NCBI RefSeq assembly: GCF_003176915.1
Contig: NZ_CP029619.1
Location: 620,001-684,000, forward strand
Direction: 5' to 3'
DNA from: Candidatus Cardinium hertigii
GTDB lineage: Bacteria; Bacteroidota; Bacteroidia; Cytophagales; Amoebophilaceae
DNA length: 64,000 nucleotides
Shown here: in pieces, positions 9,417 to 17,853 of the stretch
How the letters are laid out: each line of letters starts with the position of its first letter
Numbering within the stretch: position 1 is the stretch's first letter
The notes under the pieces: model-generated
Database searches by the model: none
Told to the model about the DNA's origin: nothing
The model's input: the letters and a program-made list of their open reading frames with translations, nothing else
Made by a program: the position numbers and the translations under genes

Positions 9417-12400
9417 CTATTGTTTATTTATAAGCAATGCTTCCTCAGCTGCCTGCTTCAAAAGAATAGCCATACCTGGTTCTCCATAGCGCTGGGCCAG
9501 CTCCACATCGATGGTTAAGCTTTCTTTGGCCATGGCTTGTACAACGGCAGGATCTTTGTAACCGGAAGCATGTTTTAAATCGTATAGCCGCTCTGCCAGC
9601 TTCACATAGAGTACAGAAATATGCTCTTTTTGCAAGGATTCCTTCAAGCGGTTGGCAATAGCCAGCAGCGATTCCTCTAAACGCTCCCGGCTGTCTATAG
9701 CGATTACATTCTCTACAAAACAGTACACCCCCATATTATAATTACCTTTGATATAGGAAAGCGGCAGTCTGGTATAGCGGACCAAATCATACAGCAGCGT
9801 CGCATAAACCAGTTTAGCATGGCCATCTGTCCAGGCAGCTACCCACTCGGCAATCCCTACGGCACGTACATAAAAAAGCTGCCCCGATGCATGCCGTTTA
9901 AATCCATAGCAGCGCCGCAGTAAGAGCAGTATTTCTGCAATAAGGAAAGGATCTATACTTTCAAAGGAAGGAATCCAATCATGAAATGCTGATAATTTTG
10001 CTAACGATACGGTTTTTTCATGGGGCGTAATAGAGGCTTCCTCCTGCGTACCCGCTTCTCTTGGTAAGGAAAGCCCTAACATTTCCTCTCTTACTTGGGT
10101 CACATCCAGTGGGAGTAGGCAGACCAACTGTTCTGCATGGGGCAACAACAGAAGCCCATAGTGCGCATGCACAATCGATGCTAAATTTTTTTTGCGTAGG
10201 TTTACCTTGTGCTGGGATACAAAAGGATCCACTGGTTGGGTAGTCGCAGGGCTTTCCACGTCATATACTGCTTGTAGGGTAGGCAGGGGGATCTGTTTAT
10301 TTTCTGTATGTACTACCAACGCCAATGCAGGGAAAGTAATACAATCAGGGGATTCTTTTTCTTCAAGCGGTTCTCTTTTTTTGTAGCGCAGTTGGGTAGA
10401 CTGCAGCTGTAGCGTAATAGGGGCGCGCGGAGAAACGCTGGATTGCCTTACATAGCTAAAGGCCAGAAACAAAAGCCGTACCAACTGCTCCCTATCGCCT
10501 AGCATCGTAGCGGGCATATTTACGAATTCCTCTACCCATAAACCAGGTAAGTAGCCTTTTTCTTTTTGGTAGGCTACCTCACCTGCATCGATAAGCGCTT
10601 CTAACAGGATAATGCTTGGTTGTAAAAGAAGCTGGTCTTGGCGTTTGGCTCGTGATCTAAAATAGTAGGCCCATTCTGCAAATTTATCTAGGATGCTTTG
10701 GAAGTCTTCCTTGAGGAAGGGGGTAGTACTGTTTACAAAGGCAATAGATTGCGTAACATTTTGGATGGCTTTTTCTAAAATAGTTCCCTCCTGAGCTAAG
10801 GCGTTTTGGGGGGAAGAAGCAGTAGGGAGCTCTTCACTGTAGGCTAACTTTTTTAGTTCGTAGGATGCTTTGTATTCGTTCTGCTGCAGGAAATAAGTTA
10901 CCCGCTCTTGCTGCATCCTATTTTGGTACTTGAAGTACACAATCCCTATTAAGAGACATAAGCCAGCTATTAACACGGGCAGTAACTCCGTAGAAGCAGG
11001 CCATAGTATGGTTGATTTGCAGCAACAAATAACCATTATGATGCCCATCGTAACAAGCACGCCCCGTAGACTCCAGTAGAGCGGTAATGCCCATAGTAGA
11101 ACCGCCCCATGGATAAAAAATAAAAGGAAGGGGAATAAGAGTGCTTTGCAAAGACAGCAATTAAGAAGAAGGTGGAGGGGGAGCGCAATTAACAAACTAA
11201 AAAACCAACAGCTGCCTACTACCCAATCTGAGATTTTGTTAGTAAAGAAAGCTACATAGCCTATATACACAGCCCCTAGCATACAAAAAGGAAGACATTT
11301 CCAAAAATCTTTTGCTTGCCCATTATAGTAATAATTGCTAACTAAGCTAACTATAACCAGATAAATCCCTACTAATACAACTGTAATGGCATTGGGCTTG
11401 AGCTTTGTTAAATTTTCTTTTGTAAAAAAAGCAGCTCGTTCTCTTTTATTACGTCGCTTCATTCTTTCCTTCTCTTGCTGCACTTGTTGGTACGTCTTAT
11501 CAGGAGGCACCCAGCCGGTTCCTGCGGGTTGCGGCAATAGGTAGTGGGCGGCTAGCATAGCTAAGCCGTTGGCTAGCATACAAAAGAATGAGCCATTGAT
11601 AACCATTGGTTGTACCCATTTGTTCCATGTTAAAATGGAAAATGCACCTACAATCATCCCAATTAAAGCTGTATAAGAACTACTTCTAAAACCAAAAATA
11701 GCTAGAATGTAAGGAGCTGTTATAATTGGAACAGAAAAATCAAAAACTTTCAACAATAATTTTAATAAATCATTACAGTGCCATGCTACAACCATGGAAA
11801 TTAATCCAACTATTAAGGCAATTAACCGGATAAATAGAAGTGGGTGAGCGATTTTTTTTTGTAAAAAAGTTTTTACAATAGGAGTAATAAATCTAGCTAA
11901 TCTAAAACGATGCACATAAGGAAATCTGATATTTTCTAACGTCCCTATAATATCATGGCTAACCATAACAGAACAGGTATTCAAGTAAGAATCAGCTGTA
12001 GACATAGTCATAGCTAATAAACTAATAGAAATAAACCCCTTAAAAAACGAAGGAATTGTACCCATTATATAGTTCCATACTTTGTCTTGAGGGAGTTCCG
12101 GTGCTATTATAAAAACAAATAACCCAATAAGTATAATACATCCTACTATAAGGGTACCAAAAATACTAGCGTACAAAAATACTCTGTTTGCTTGGATAGG
12201 GTTAGTAGACATGTATACCCTTTGTATAGTTACAGCTTGTATATTAGCTACTAGGTTAGATAAAATTAGGCATAACATTCCTATGAGCTTCAAATCGTAA
12301 TGGTATACGTTTTTAAATTGAAATTTTTGTTGAGCTTGTAAGAAAGAGATTATTTCTGTAGAGGTAATATCTATCTTTGCAAAGATAGATCCAGCAAGTA

Positions 12401-12980
12401 ACGGAATAACAAGAGTAAAAGTTATAAGTTGTAATACGTCTGTAAAAGTAACCGCACGAATCCCTCCAAAAGTAGAGTATATAATAAGGATTACAGAAGA
12501 AAGAATAATAATAGACTGAGGATTAGCTACATTTATACACATACGAATAGCCATAGACATAGCAGTAATTTGCCCAGCGAGTGCAGCAATAGCACTACAA
12601 ATACTAGCAAAAGCAGTAATAACCTTTGGATATTTGCCATAAACACTTCCTATAGACTCCGCTATAGAAAAATGATGCATAAACGGCCCCATACGCAACG
12701 TTAACTTACTGATAAGCCAAATATTCAAACAAGCAAGTAACCATATACCTATCCAGTATAAACCACCGCTATGGACCGATTCTACCGTACGTATCAATGT
12801 TCCTCCACCAAACCTGGTAGCCAAAACTGTTGCCACCAACGTAGCCGTAGCAAATTGCTTATTGCCTACTGCATATTCCCGAAAAGTCTTTACTTTCCTA
12901 CTGTAATACAAACCTACTACTAAGGTCAATAGCAGAAACCCTATTACCATTACAAGGGGTAAATTATTGAATAGTGTCAT
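9417..12980 (-). CDS. Sodium/solute symporter fused to kinase-like and RelA/SpoT-like HD domains
   Basis: A 1187-residue multi-domain membrane protein. Residues 1 to about 480 are an SSS-family transporter (many membrane helices, NKQFATATLVATVLATRFGGGT, FGGIRAVTFTD, SISLLAMTMSTADSYLN). Residues of about 530-690 form a second hydrophobic block. Residues of about 690-980 resemble a degenerate histidine kinase: a helical region, an N-box-like LGDREQLVRLLFLAF near 826, but no recognisable phospho-acceptor H box. The C-terminal 150 residues resemble the HD hydrolase domain of RelA/SpoT (KRHASG, ATLLYDLV, VKLAERLYDLKHASG, AKESLTIDVELAQRYGE). The expected HD dyad is Tyr1064-Asp1065, and the distal KLADRL aspartate is Glu1130. 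This suggests a transporter-like sensor with a non-hydrolytic nucleotide-binding or regulatory tail. Substrate and signal are unknown. Confidence 0.82.
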   Translation of the reverse strand: MTLFNNLPLVMVIGFLLLTLVVGLYYSRKVKTFREYAVGNKQFATATLVATVLATRFGGGTLIRTVESVHSGGLYWIGIWLLACLNIWLISKLTLRMGPFMHHFSIAESIGSVYGKYPKVITAFASICSAIAALAGQITAMSMAIRMCINVANPQSIIILSSVILIIYSTFGGIRAVTFTDVLQLITFTLVIPLLAGSIFAKIDITSTEIISFLQAQQKFQFKNVYHYDLKLIGMLCLILSNLVANIQAVTIQRVYMSTNPIQANRVFLYASIFGTLIVGCIILIGLFVFIIAPELPQDKVWNYIMGTIPSFFKGFISISLLAMTMSTADSYLNTCSVMVSHDIIGTLENIRFPYVHRFRLARFITPIVKTFLQKKIAHPLLFIRLIALIVGLISMVVAWHCNDLLKLLLKVFDFSVPIITAPYILAIFGFRSSSYTALIGMIVGAFSILTWNKWVQPMVINGSFFCMLANGLAMLAAHYLLPQPAGTGWVPPDKTYQQVQQEKERMKRRNKRERAAFFTKENLTKLKPNAITVVLVGIYLVIVSLVSNYYYNGQAKDFWKCLPFCMLGAVYIGYVAFFTNKISDWVVGSCWFFSLLIALPLHLLLNCCLCKALLFPFLLFFIHGAVLLWALPLYWSLRGVLVTMGIIMVICCCKSTILWPASTELLPVLIAGLCLLIGIVYFKYQNRMQQERVTYFLQQNEYKASYELKKLAYSEELPTASSPQNALAQEGTILEKAIQNVTQSIAFVNSTTPFLKEDFQSILDKFAEWAYYFRSRAKRQDQLLLQPSIILLEALIDAGEVAYQKEKGYLPGLWVEEFVNMPATMLGDREQLVRLLFLAFSYVRQSSVSPRAPITLQLQSTQLRYKKREPLEEKESPDCITFPALALVVHTENKQIPLPTLQAVYDVESPATTQPVDPFVSQHKVNLRKKNLASIVHAHYGLLLLPHAEQLVCLLPLDVTQVREEMLGLSLPREAGTQEEASITPHEKTVSLAKLSAFHDWIPSFESIDPFLIAEILLLLRRCYGFKRHASGQLFYVRAVGIAEWVAAWTDGHAKLVYATLLYDLVRYTRLPLSYIKGNYNMGVYCFVENVIAIDSRERLEESLLAIANRLKESLQKEHISVLYVKLAERLYDLKHASGYKDPAVVQAMAKESLTIDVELAQRYGEPGMAILLKQAAEEALLINKQ

Positions 12981-13009
12981 TGTGAATAATAAAAAATTAG
13001 TTTCATACA

Positions 13010-13405
13010 GCTATAGCCTATGATACAACAACTATAGTTTAACCACAGCTAAGTATACAATATATAATGCTATAAAACCAAGGACTTTACATTTATGTAT
13101 TAGAATTGTTTGTATAACTTAGCTACCTAATCATTATTTAGATAGCATACCGGTAATTCTATTATACAAAATGAAACAGCTATAGGAAACATAGGTTAAC
13201 CTTATGCCTTAGTTAGGAAAGTAGCATCAAAATGGTATGATAGGTAGTGTAAGAAAAATGTCAATCAACCTTTATCTAATTTCGAATGCGTGTTGCATTA
13301 TTAAATGATTCAATGCAGGTTATTTGTTTAGCTTATTAGTGTTTTCTTACTATAAAAGAGGTAAGTTAATATAACCTCATTACAATGCAGTGTTAAAGGG
13401 GATTC
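13010..13405. repeat. Duplicated upstream region, copy B (5' flank of fusion gene)
   Basis: Direct-repeat partner of 8046-8440, lying immediately upstream (minus strand) of the intact fusion gene that starts at 12980. It probably carries that gene's promoter. The remaining gap up to the tRNA at 13529 shows no gene. Confidence 0.75.
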
Positions 13406-13528
13406 TCGTTCTTACTAGAATGAATTATTGTGAAGCATTGGTAATGTAGCCCAGCTAAAGAAAAGGTATAATGTATATATAAAAATTTCCTTACGGTATA
13501 GCTGATGCCATCAATACAATAGAAGGGG

Positions 13529-13601
13529 TGATCCCGCTGGGATTCGAACCCAGGACCCTCTCCTTAAAAGGGAGATGCTCTACCTGCTGAGCTACGAGAT
13601 C
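13529..13601 (-). tRNA. tRNA-Lys (UUU)
   Basis: Cloverleaf of 73 nt on the minus strand: acceptor GATCTCG pairs with CGGGATC, D-arm GCTC...GAGC, anticodon loop CTTTTAA (anticodon TTT), T-loop TTCGAAT. No CCA is encoded. It lies downstream of prfA in the same orientation. Confidence 0.97.
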
Positions 13602-13788
13602 AAAAATAAACAGATAGCTTAAGTTTATACAATTTATAAAATAAAAAAAAACCTTACAAGCTTTTTTCTGTTTTGAAATTTTCAATTTCGGGCGAAATTT
13701 AATTTCTTTTTTAGGGCATTCGTTTCTTTTTTATAGTGCTGCACCCATTGCGTAATGTTACAATGGGGAAGGTACATAAATGTACATT

Positions 13789-14862
13789 TTATATACTTTC
13801 TCCTGATTGCAGCTTTTGCGCATGATCTGCCACACGCAATGCTTCAATCATCTCTAATATGGAGCCATCTAACAAAGCAGCTAAATTGTGATCGGTATAG
13901 CCAATGCGGTGATCTGTTGCACGACCTTGGGGGAAATTATAGGTTCTAATTTTATCTCCTCGATCGCCACGTTTTACCATAGACTTTCGCTCCATACTGG
14001 TAGCAGCTTGTTGTTTTTCCACTTCCCTATCATACAGCCTTGAGCGCAGCACTTTCAAGGCTTTTTCATAATTTTTAATCTGTGATTTTCCATCCTGACA
14101 GGAGACCACCAATCCAGTAGGTATATGGGTCAACCGCACAGCTGAATAGGTTGTATTCACAGACTGACCACCAGGCCCAGAGGAACAAAAGGTATCTTTG
14201 CGTACATCATTTAAATCTAAATTGACCTCCACCTCACCCATTTCTGGCAATACTACTACACTAGCTGCTGAGGTATGTATACGTCCTTGTGCTTCTGTAG
14301 CAGGCACACGCTGCACACGATGCACACCAGATTCATATTTCATAAGTCCATATACGTCTTTACCACTAATGGTAGAGACAATTTCTTTCCATCCTCCAGC
14401 AGTACCTTCTAAGGTATAGATAAGCGAAAGTTCCCATTTCATCTTTTCCGCAAACCGCTTATACATCCGAAACAAATCTCCTGTAAAAATAGCTGCTTCA
14501 TCTCCTCCAATACCTGCTCGAATCTCTAAAACAATATTATGGCTATCATTGGGATCACTCGGGATCAATGCATCACGTAACTGCTTCTCTAATACAATCT
14601 TTTTATCCAACGCAAGCGCAAGTTCCTGCTTAGCTATTTCACGAAAGGCTTCGTCTTTTTCAAGGTGTAGTATCTCCTTGGCTTCTTTTATATTGCTTAA
14701 AACAGATTCGTACCTACTGTATAAAGCAACAATTTTCGAGAGCTTACTATATTCCTTATTAAGGGCAGCATATGCCTTGATATCGTTGACACGATCTGGT
14801 TGATAAATAGCTGATTCTATCTCATGAAAACGTTCCTTTATGGCTTTTAACTTTTCTATCAT
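13789..14862 (-). CDS. prfA: Peptide chain release factor 1
   Basis: Releases nascent peptides at UAA and UAG stop codons. The 357-residue product carries the class I release-factor catalytic motif in SSGPGGQSVNTTYSAVRL, where GGQ is methylated in other bacteria, and the family blocks IRAGIGGDEAA, YKRFAEKMKW, RVPATEAQGRIHTS and KIRTYNFPQGR. The RF1 codon-recognition region follows standard spacing. It is downstream of the infC-rpmI-rplT cluster with a 335-bp gap. Confidence 0.97.
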   Translation of the reverse strand: MIEKLKAIKERFHEIESAIYQPDRVNDIKAYAALNKEYSKLSKIVALYSRYESVLSNIKEAKEILHLEKDEAFREIAKQELALALDKKIVLEKQLRDALIPSDPNDSHNIVLEIRAGIGGDEAAIFTGDLFRMYKRFAEKMKWELSLIYTLEGTAGGWKEIVSTISGKDVYGLMKYESGVHRVQRVPATEAQGRIHTSAASVVVLPEMGEVEVNLDLNDVRKDTFCSSGPGGQSVNTTYSAVRLTHIPTGLVVSCQDGKSQIKNYEKALKVLRSRLYDREVEKQQAATSMERKSMVKRGDRGDKIRTYNFPQGRATDHRIGYTDHNLAALLDGSILEMIEALRVADHAQKLQSGESI

Positions 14863-15197
14863 ATATGAACGGCCTCCTTATATTAGCTTACTAGTAGTTT
14901 GGGATTTTAGATACAATTATCCATTCATGTTTACAATGGTATAATGTCTTCCTATATCCTGCGTAAAGTTAAGATTTTAAAAAATGCATTTCGAGAGAAT
15001 GGCATTAAAAAATAAGAAGTGTTTTGTAGGCTATTTCCATTCTGTGCAATCATAGGAAGTTGACATGCCTCTCTTAAGCATCAATCAATAGAGAAGTGAT
15101 TACCCTATACACCATTATAGCAGTGGTTTATCTTAAGCGGAGCAGCAGCGTAAAGAGGCCGAGCAGCGTAGTACAGCCCACGCTACAAAACCTTACG
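14863..15197. other. Intergenic between rplT and prfA
   Basis: About 335 bp without coding potential. The part just downstream of rplT (15130-15190) has short GC-richer alternations (GCAGCAGCG, GCCGAGCAGCG) with no U-tract, so a terminator could not be confirmed. The prfA promoter probably lies here. Confidence 0.45.
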
Positions 15198-15542
15198 TTA
15201 CGCAACTTTTTGTACAACCGCCTCAAAAGCAGCGGGGTGATTCATAGCTAGATCTGCTAATACTTTCCTATTTAACTGTATATTTGCAAGCTTAAGTTTT
15301 CCCATAAATTGGGCATAAGAAATACCATGCAGGCGTGCAGCCGCATTAATTCGCTGTATCCATAGGGCACGTATGGTTCTCTTCTTTGTTTTACGATCTC
15401 TATAGGCATACAAAAGACCTTTCTCTACTGCATTTTTAGCAACCGTCCAGACATTTTTTCTTTTGCCCCAATAGCCTTTTGCTAAGCGTAAAATGCGTTT
15501 TTTTCTTGCTTTAGATGCTACCGCATTAACTGATCTTGGCAT
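15198..15542 (-). CDS. rplT: 50S ribosomal protein L20
   Basis: Binds 23S rRNA early in large-subunit assembly and, in several bacteria, represses its own operon. The 114-residue product is highly basic with the L20 signatures [28 protein letters not shown] and [18 protein letters not shown]. Full length for the family. Third gene of infC-rpmI-rplT, 123 bp after rpmI. Confidence 0.98.
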   Translation of the reverse strand: MPRSVNAVASKARKKRILRLAKGYWGKRKNVWTVAKNAVEKGLLYAYRDRKTKKRTIRALWIQRINAAARLHGISYAQFMGKLKLANIQLNRKVLADLAMNHPAAFEAVVQKVA

Positions 15543-15665
15543 GACATGCTTCCTTTTATTATGTTTTAATACTGCTTGGATCTTTTGTTAATAACCCTGC
15601 TCTAAATAAACAGGCTATATACCCTTTCAGATCCATTTCCTATGATTACAATTACGGTAGCCCAG

Positions 15666-15866
15666 CTAGATAGCTAATAACTTTTGGATCATTGGCACAT
15701 TGGTTGGGTGTACCAATGTCTTATGCGTAAGATGCCTTTTACGCTTGGTACTTTTAATTCCCTTAGCCAAACAATGGTTTTTAAAAGCATATTTGCGCTT
15801 TATTTTACCGCTACCCGTTATCTGGAATCTTTTCGTAGCACCGCTATGTGTTTTAACTTTTGGCAT
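15666..15866 (-). CDS. rpmI: 50S ribosomal protein L35
   Basis: Small large-subunit protein of 66 residues. The N-terminus [20 protein letters not shown], the basic core [11 protein letters not shown] and KSTKRKRHL are diagnostic. Located between infC and rplT, the conserved order in most bacteria. Confidence 0.98.
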   Translation of the reverse strand: MPKVKTHSGATKRFQITGSGKIKRKYAFKNHCLAKGIKSTKRKRHLTHKTLVHPTNVPMIQKLLAI

Positions 15867-15892
15867 ATCCGTTATTTGAGCAACTAAACCAC

Positions 15893-16035
15893 TTTTCCTC
15901 CCCTCTTTTTCTTCCCTCTCCTCCTCTTTTTTCTACACTTCTTCTTTCATTGCTTTCCCCCTTTTTTATCCTTCCCCTTTTTTATCCTTCCCCTCTTTTA
16001 TCCTTCCCCTCTTTAATCTTCCCCCCCTTTGTGGT
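15893..16035. repeat. Polypyrimidine tract with 16-bp tandem repeat
   Basis: The plus strand here is almost pure C and T. Within it, a unit close to TTCCCCTTTTTTATCC recurs about four to five times between roughly 15955 and 16028. On the transcribed minus strand this is a G/A-rich leader between infC and rpmI, the region where L20-dependent autoregulation acts in other bacteria. No coding role is apparent. Confidence 0.8.
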
Positions 16036-16085
16036 AGCTTTTTTTTTTAAAGTTATAAAAAAGTTCTTATTTCTAATAGCTTTCC

Positions 16086-16595
16086 CTATGATTTTAAAGG
16101 AGCTATCATCATGCTCATCCTTTTCCCCTCCAATTTAGGAGATTGTTCCATTTTACCGTAATTTTCCAAGCCTTGAAAGAAACGCAATAAAATAGATTCT
16201 CCCCTTTCCTTAAAAATAATCTGTCTTCCTATAAATTTTACACAAACCTTAACTTTAGCACCCGTTCCCAAGAAGTTAATAGCATGTCTCAATTTAAAGT
16301 CAAAATCATGGTCACTGGTATTAGGACCAAAACGAATTTCTTTTACAATAACTTTATGTGTATTTCCCTTAATTTCTTTATGTTTCTTTTTTTGTAGGTA
16401 TTTAAACTTAGCATAGTCCATCACCTTACAAACAGGGTAGCCATCTGATTTAGAAATCTCCACTAAGTCTAACGCTAAATCCTCCGCAATAGCCAAAGCC
16501 TCCCCAATAGAGTAAACACCTACTCTTACATTTTCTCCAACCAAACGTACCGTTGGTGCCATGATACGCTCGTTAACATTATGCATTTCTCTCAT
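16086..16595 (-). CDS. infC: Translation initiation factor IF-3
   Basis: Prevents premature subunit joining and proofreads initiator tRNA on the 30S subunit. The 169-residue product has the IF3 N-domain (NVNERIMAPTVRLVGENV, ALAIAEDLALDLVEIS), the lysine-rich linker and the C-domain (KEIRFGPNTSDHDFDFKL, GAKVKVCVKFIGR). The tail is shorter than in many relatives. The assigned ATG is two codons upstream of another in-frame ATG, so the exact start is uncertain. Confidence 0.96.
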   Translation of the reverse strand: MREMHNVNERIMAPTVRLVGENVRVGVYSIGEALAIAEDLALDLVEISKSDGYPVCKVMDYAKFKYLQKKKHKEIKGNTHKVIVKEIRFGPNTSDHDFDFKLRHAINFLGTGAKVKVCVKFIGRQIIFKERGESILLRFFQGLENYGKMEQSPKLEGKRMSMMIAPLKS

Positions 16596-16647
16596 TAACT
16601 TCTCTAATGACCGATTAAAAGAAATTACTACCTTTGTCCTTCTACGT

Positions 16648-17847
16648 CTAAAGTCCTTCCCCTTTCTTCTGTATTACGCCAGTATGTCCCAACTTTACTG
16701 ACCGCAATATTAAAAACAAACCTATCAACATCCAAGGTAAGCTAAGCAATTGCCCCATATTAAGCCACATGGTTTGCTCAAAAGCAACTTGGTACTCTTT
16801 ATAAAACTCGTGAAAAAAACGGAATAAAGGAATAATTAACATAAAAGTTCCAAACATACAGCCTCGCGCAATCACTTGTCTTTTTGTATACCACCAAATA
16901 AATGATAGAATAAAAATACAGAAACAGGATAAAGCTTCATAAAGCTGCGTAGGATGCCTAAGAATCCCCGATGTATGGACAACCACTTGATAGTTTACAT
17001 TAGGCTTCCGTTGTATTAGCTCATAGGAGAGCGCTGTTTCATACGGCTCATAAATCATAGGTTGATCCACATAGGATAACCGCACCAAATCTTTTTTTAG
17101 TTTTTGTAGCAATCTTGTAATAACTTCCTCATCTTGAACCTCTTCTTTAAAAGATAGCGTCAATCGTAAAGGCTGGTAATGTTTCTTTATAGGCAATGCA
17201 CAAGTGGTTTCTTTCTGAAAATCCATAGTTTGAATAACAGCAGCATAACGGGCAGACAGTTCTTCACGTACTTCCCTAGCAAAGACTACCCCATAATTTT
17301 TCTGGGTAGGTTTTCCAATAATTTCAGAATTCATAAAATTCCCTATGCGAATACAAGCGCCACCCAAAGCAAATAAAATGACGAGGTGGTCTAAAATCCA
17401 TAAAAACTCATGGGCAGGTCTTCGACTGATCAAGCGAATCCGAGGTGGTACAAGCGCAATAGATATCCGCTTTATATAGAAAAAAATAGCTACTACAATA
17501 CCTATTGCCGCACCATGGCTGGCCAAACCAGAAAATCCAACAATCTGAAACTCAGGAGAAAAAACAATAGGAGAAAATATGGCTACTAAATTGTGCTTAT
17601 ACGTAGACCAATCATAAAAAATAACATGACCCAACCGTGCACCTGCCATAACCCCTATGGCAATGTATGTCGTTAACCGTTCGGCTTCTTCCCTTGCTTT
17701 ACCTGCTTTAGCAAACATATAGTGCCAAAAAGGTAAAGCAATCATAAAAGCAGCCGTAAAACATATACCGTACCAGCGAAGCATAAAAAACCCCTTCTGG
17801 AAAAGAATAGGATTTACATCCCATACCATAGTCATAGCAGTTGGCAT
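16648..17847 (-). CDS. lgt: Prolipoprotein diacylglyceryl transferase with large insertion
   Basis: Attaches diacylglycerol from phosphatidylglycerol to the lipobox cysteine in the inner membrane. Family features are MLRWYGICF, SGLASHGAAIGI (His111), GGACIRIGNFMNSEIIG (about 162-178) and the late RHPTQLYEAL. At 399 residues it exceeds the common 260-300: residues of about 190-305 are an insert rich in charged residues before RHPTQLYEAL. Similar inserts are known in some Bacteroidota (from memory). It starts 6 bp after pepA, so the two are probably one transcript. It is relevant to the many lipoproteins in this window. Confidence 0.93.
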   Translation of the reverse strand: MPTAMTMVWDVNPILFQKGFFMLRWYGICFTAAFMIALPFWHYMFAKAGKAREEAERLTTYIAIGVMAGARLGHVIFYDWSTYKHNLVAIFSPIVFSPEFQIVGFSGLASHGAAIGIVVAIFFYIKRISIALVPPRIRLISRRPAHEFLWILDHLVILFALGGACIRIGNFMNSEIIGKPTQKNYGVVFAREVREELSARYAAVIQTMDFQKETTCALPIKKHYQPLRLTLSFKEEVQDEEVITRLLQKLKKDLVRLSYVDQPMIYEPYETALSYELIQRKPNVNYQVVVHTSGILRHPTQLYEALSCFCIFILSFIWWYTKRQVIARGCMFGTFMLIIPLFRFFHEFYKEYQVAFEQTMWLNMGQLLSLPWMLIGLFLILRSVKLGHTGVIQKKGEGL

Positions 17848-17853
17848 AAAAGA

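Noticed and set aside
13491-13685. Minus-strand 64-codon frame over the tRNA-Lys gene
   Set aside because: It is the tRNA gene read as protein (contains FKERVLGSNPSG-type translation of the tRNA).
13690-13730. AATTTC/GAAATT palindromic sequence after prfA as a terminator
   Set aside because: The T-run is on the plus strand while prfA and tRNA-Lys are read from the minus strand, so orientation is wrong for these genes.
15860-16138. Plus-strand frame of 92 codons
   Set aside because: Translation of the polypyrimidine repeat (Pro/Leu/Phe/Ser-rich) and of the infC 3' end; low complexity, no start context.
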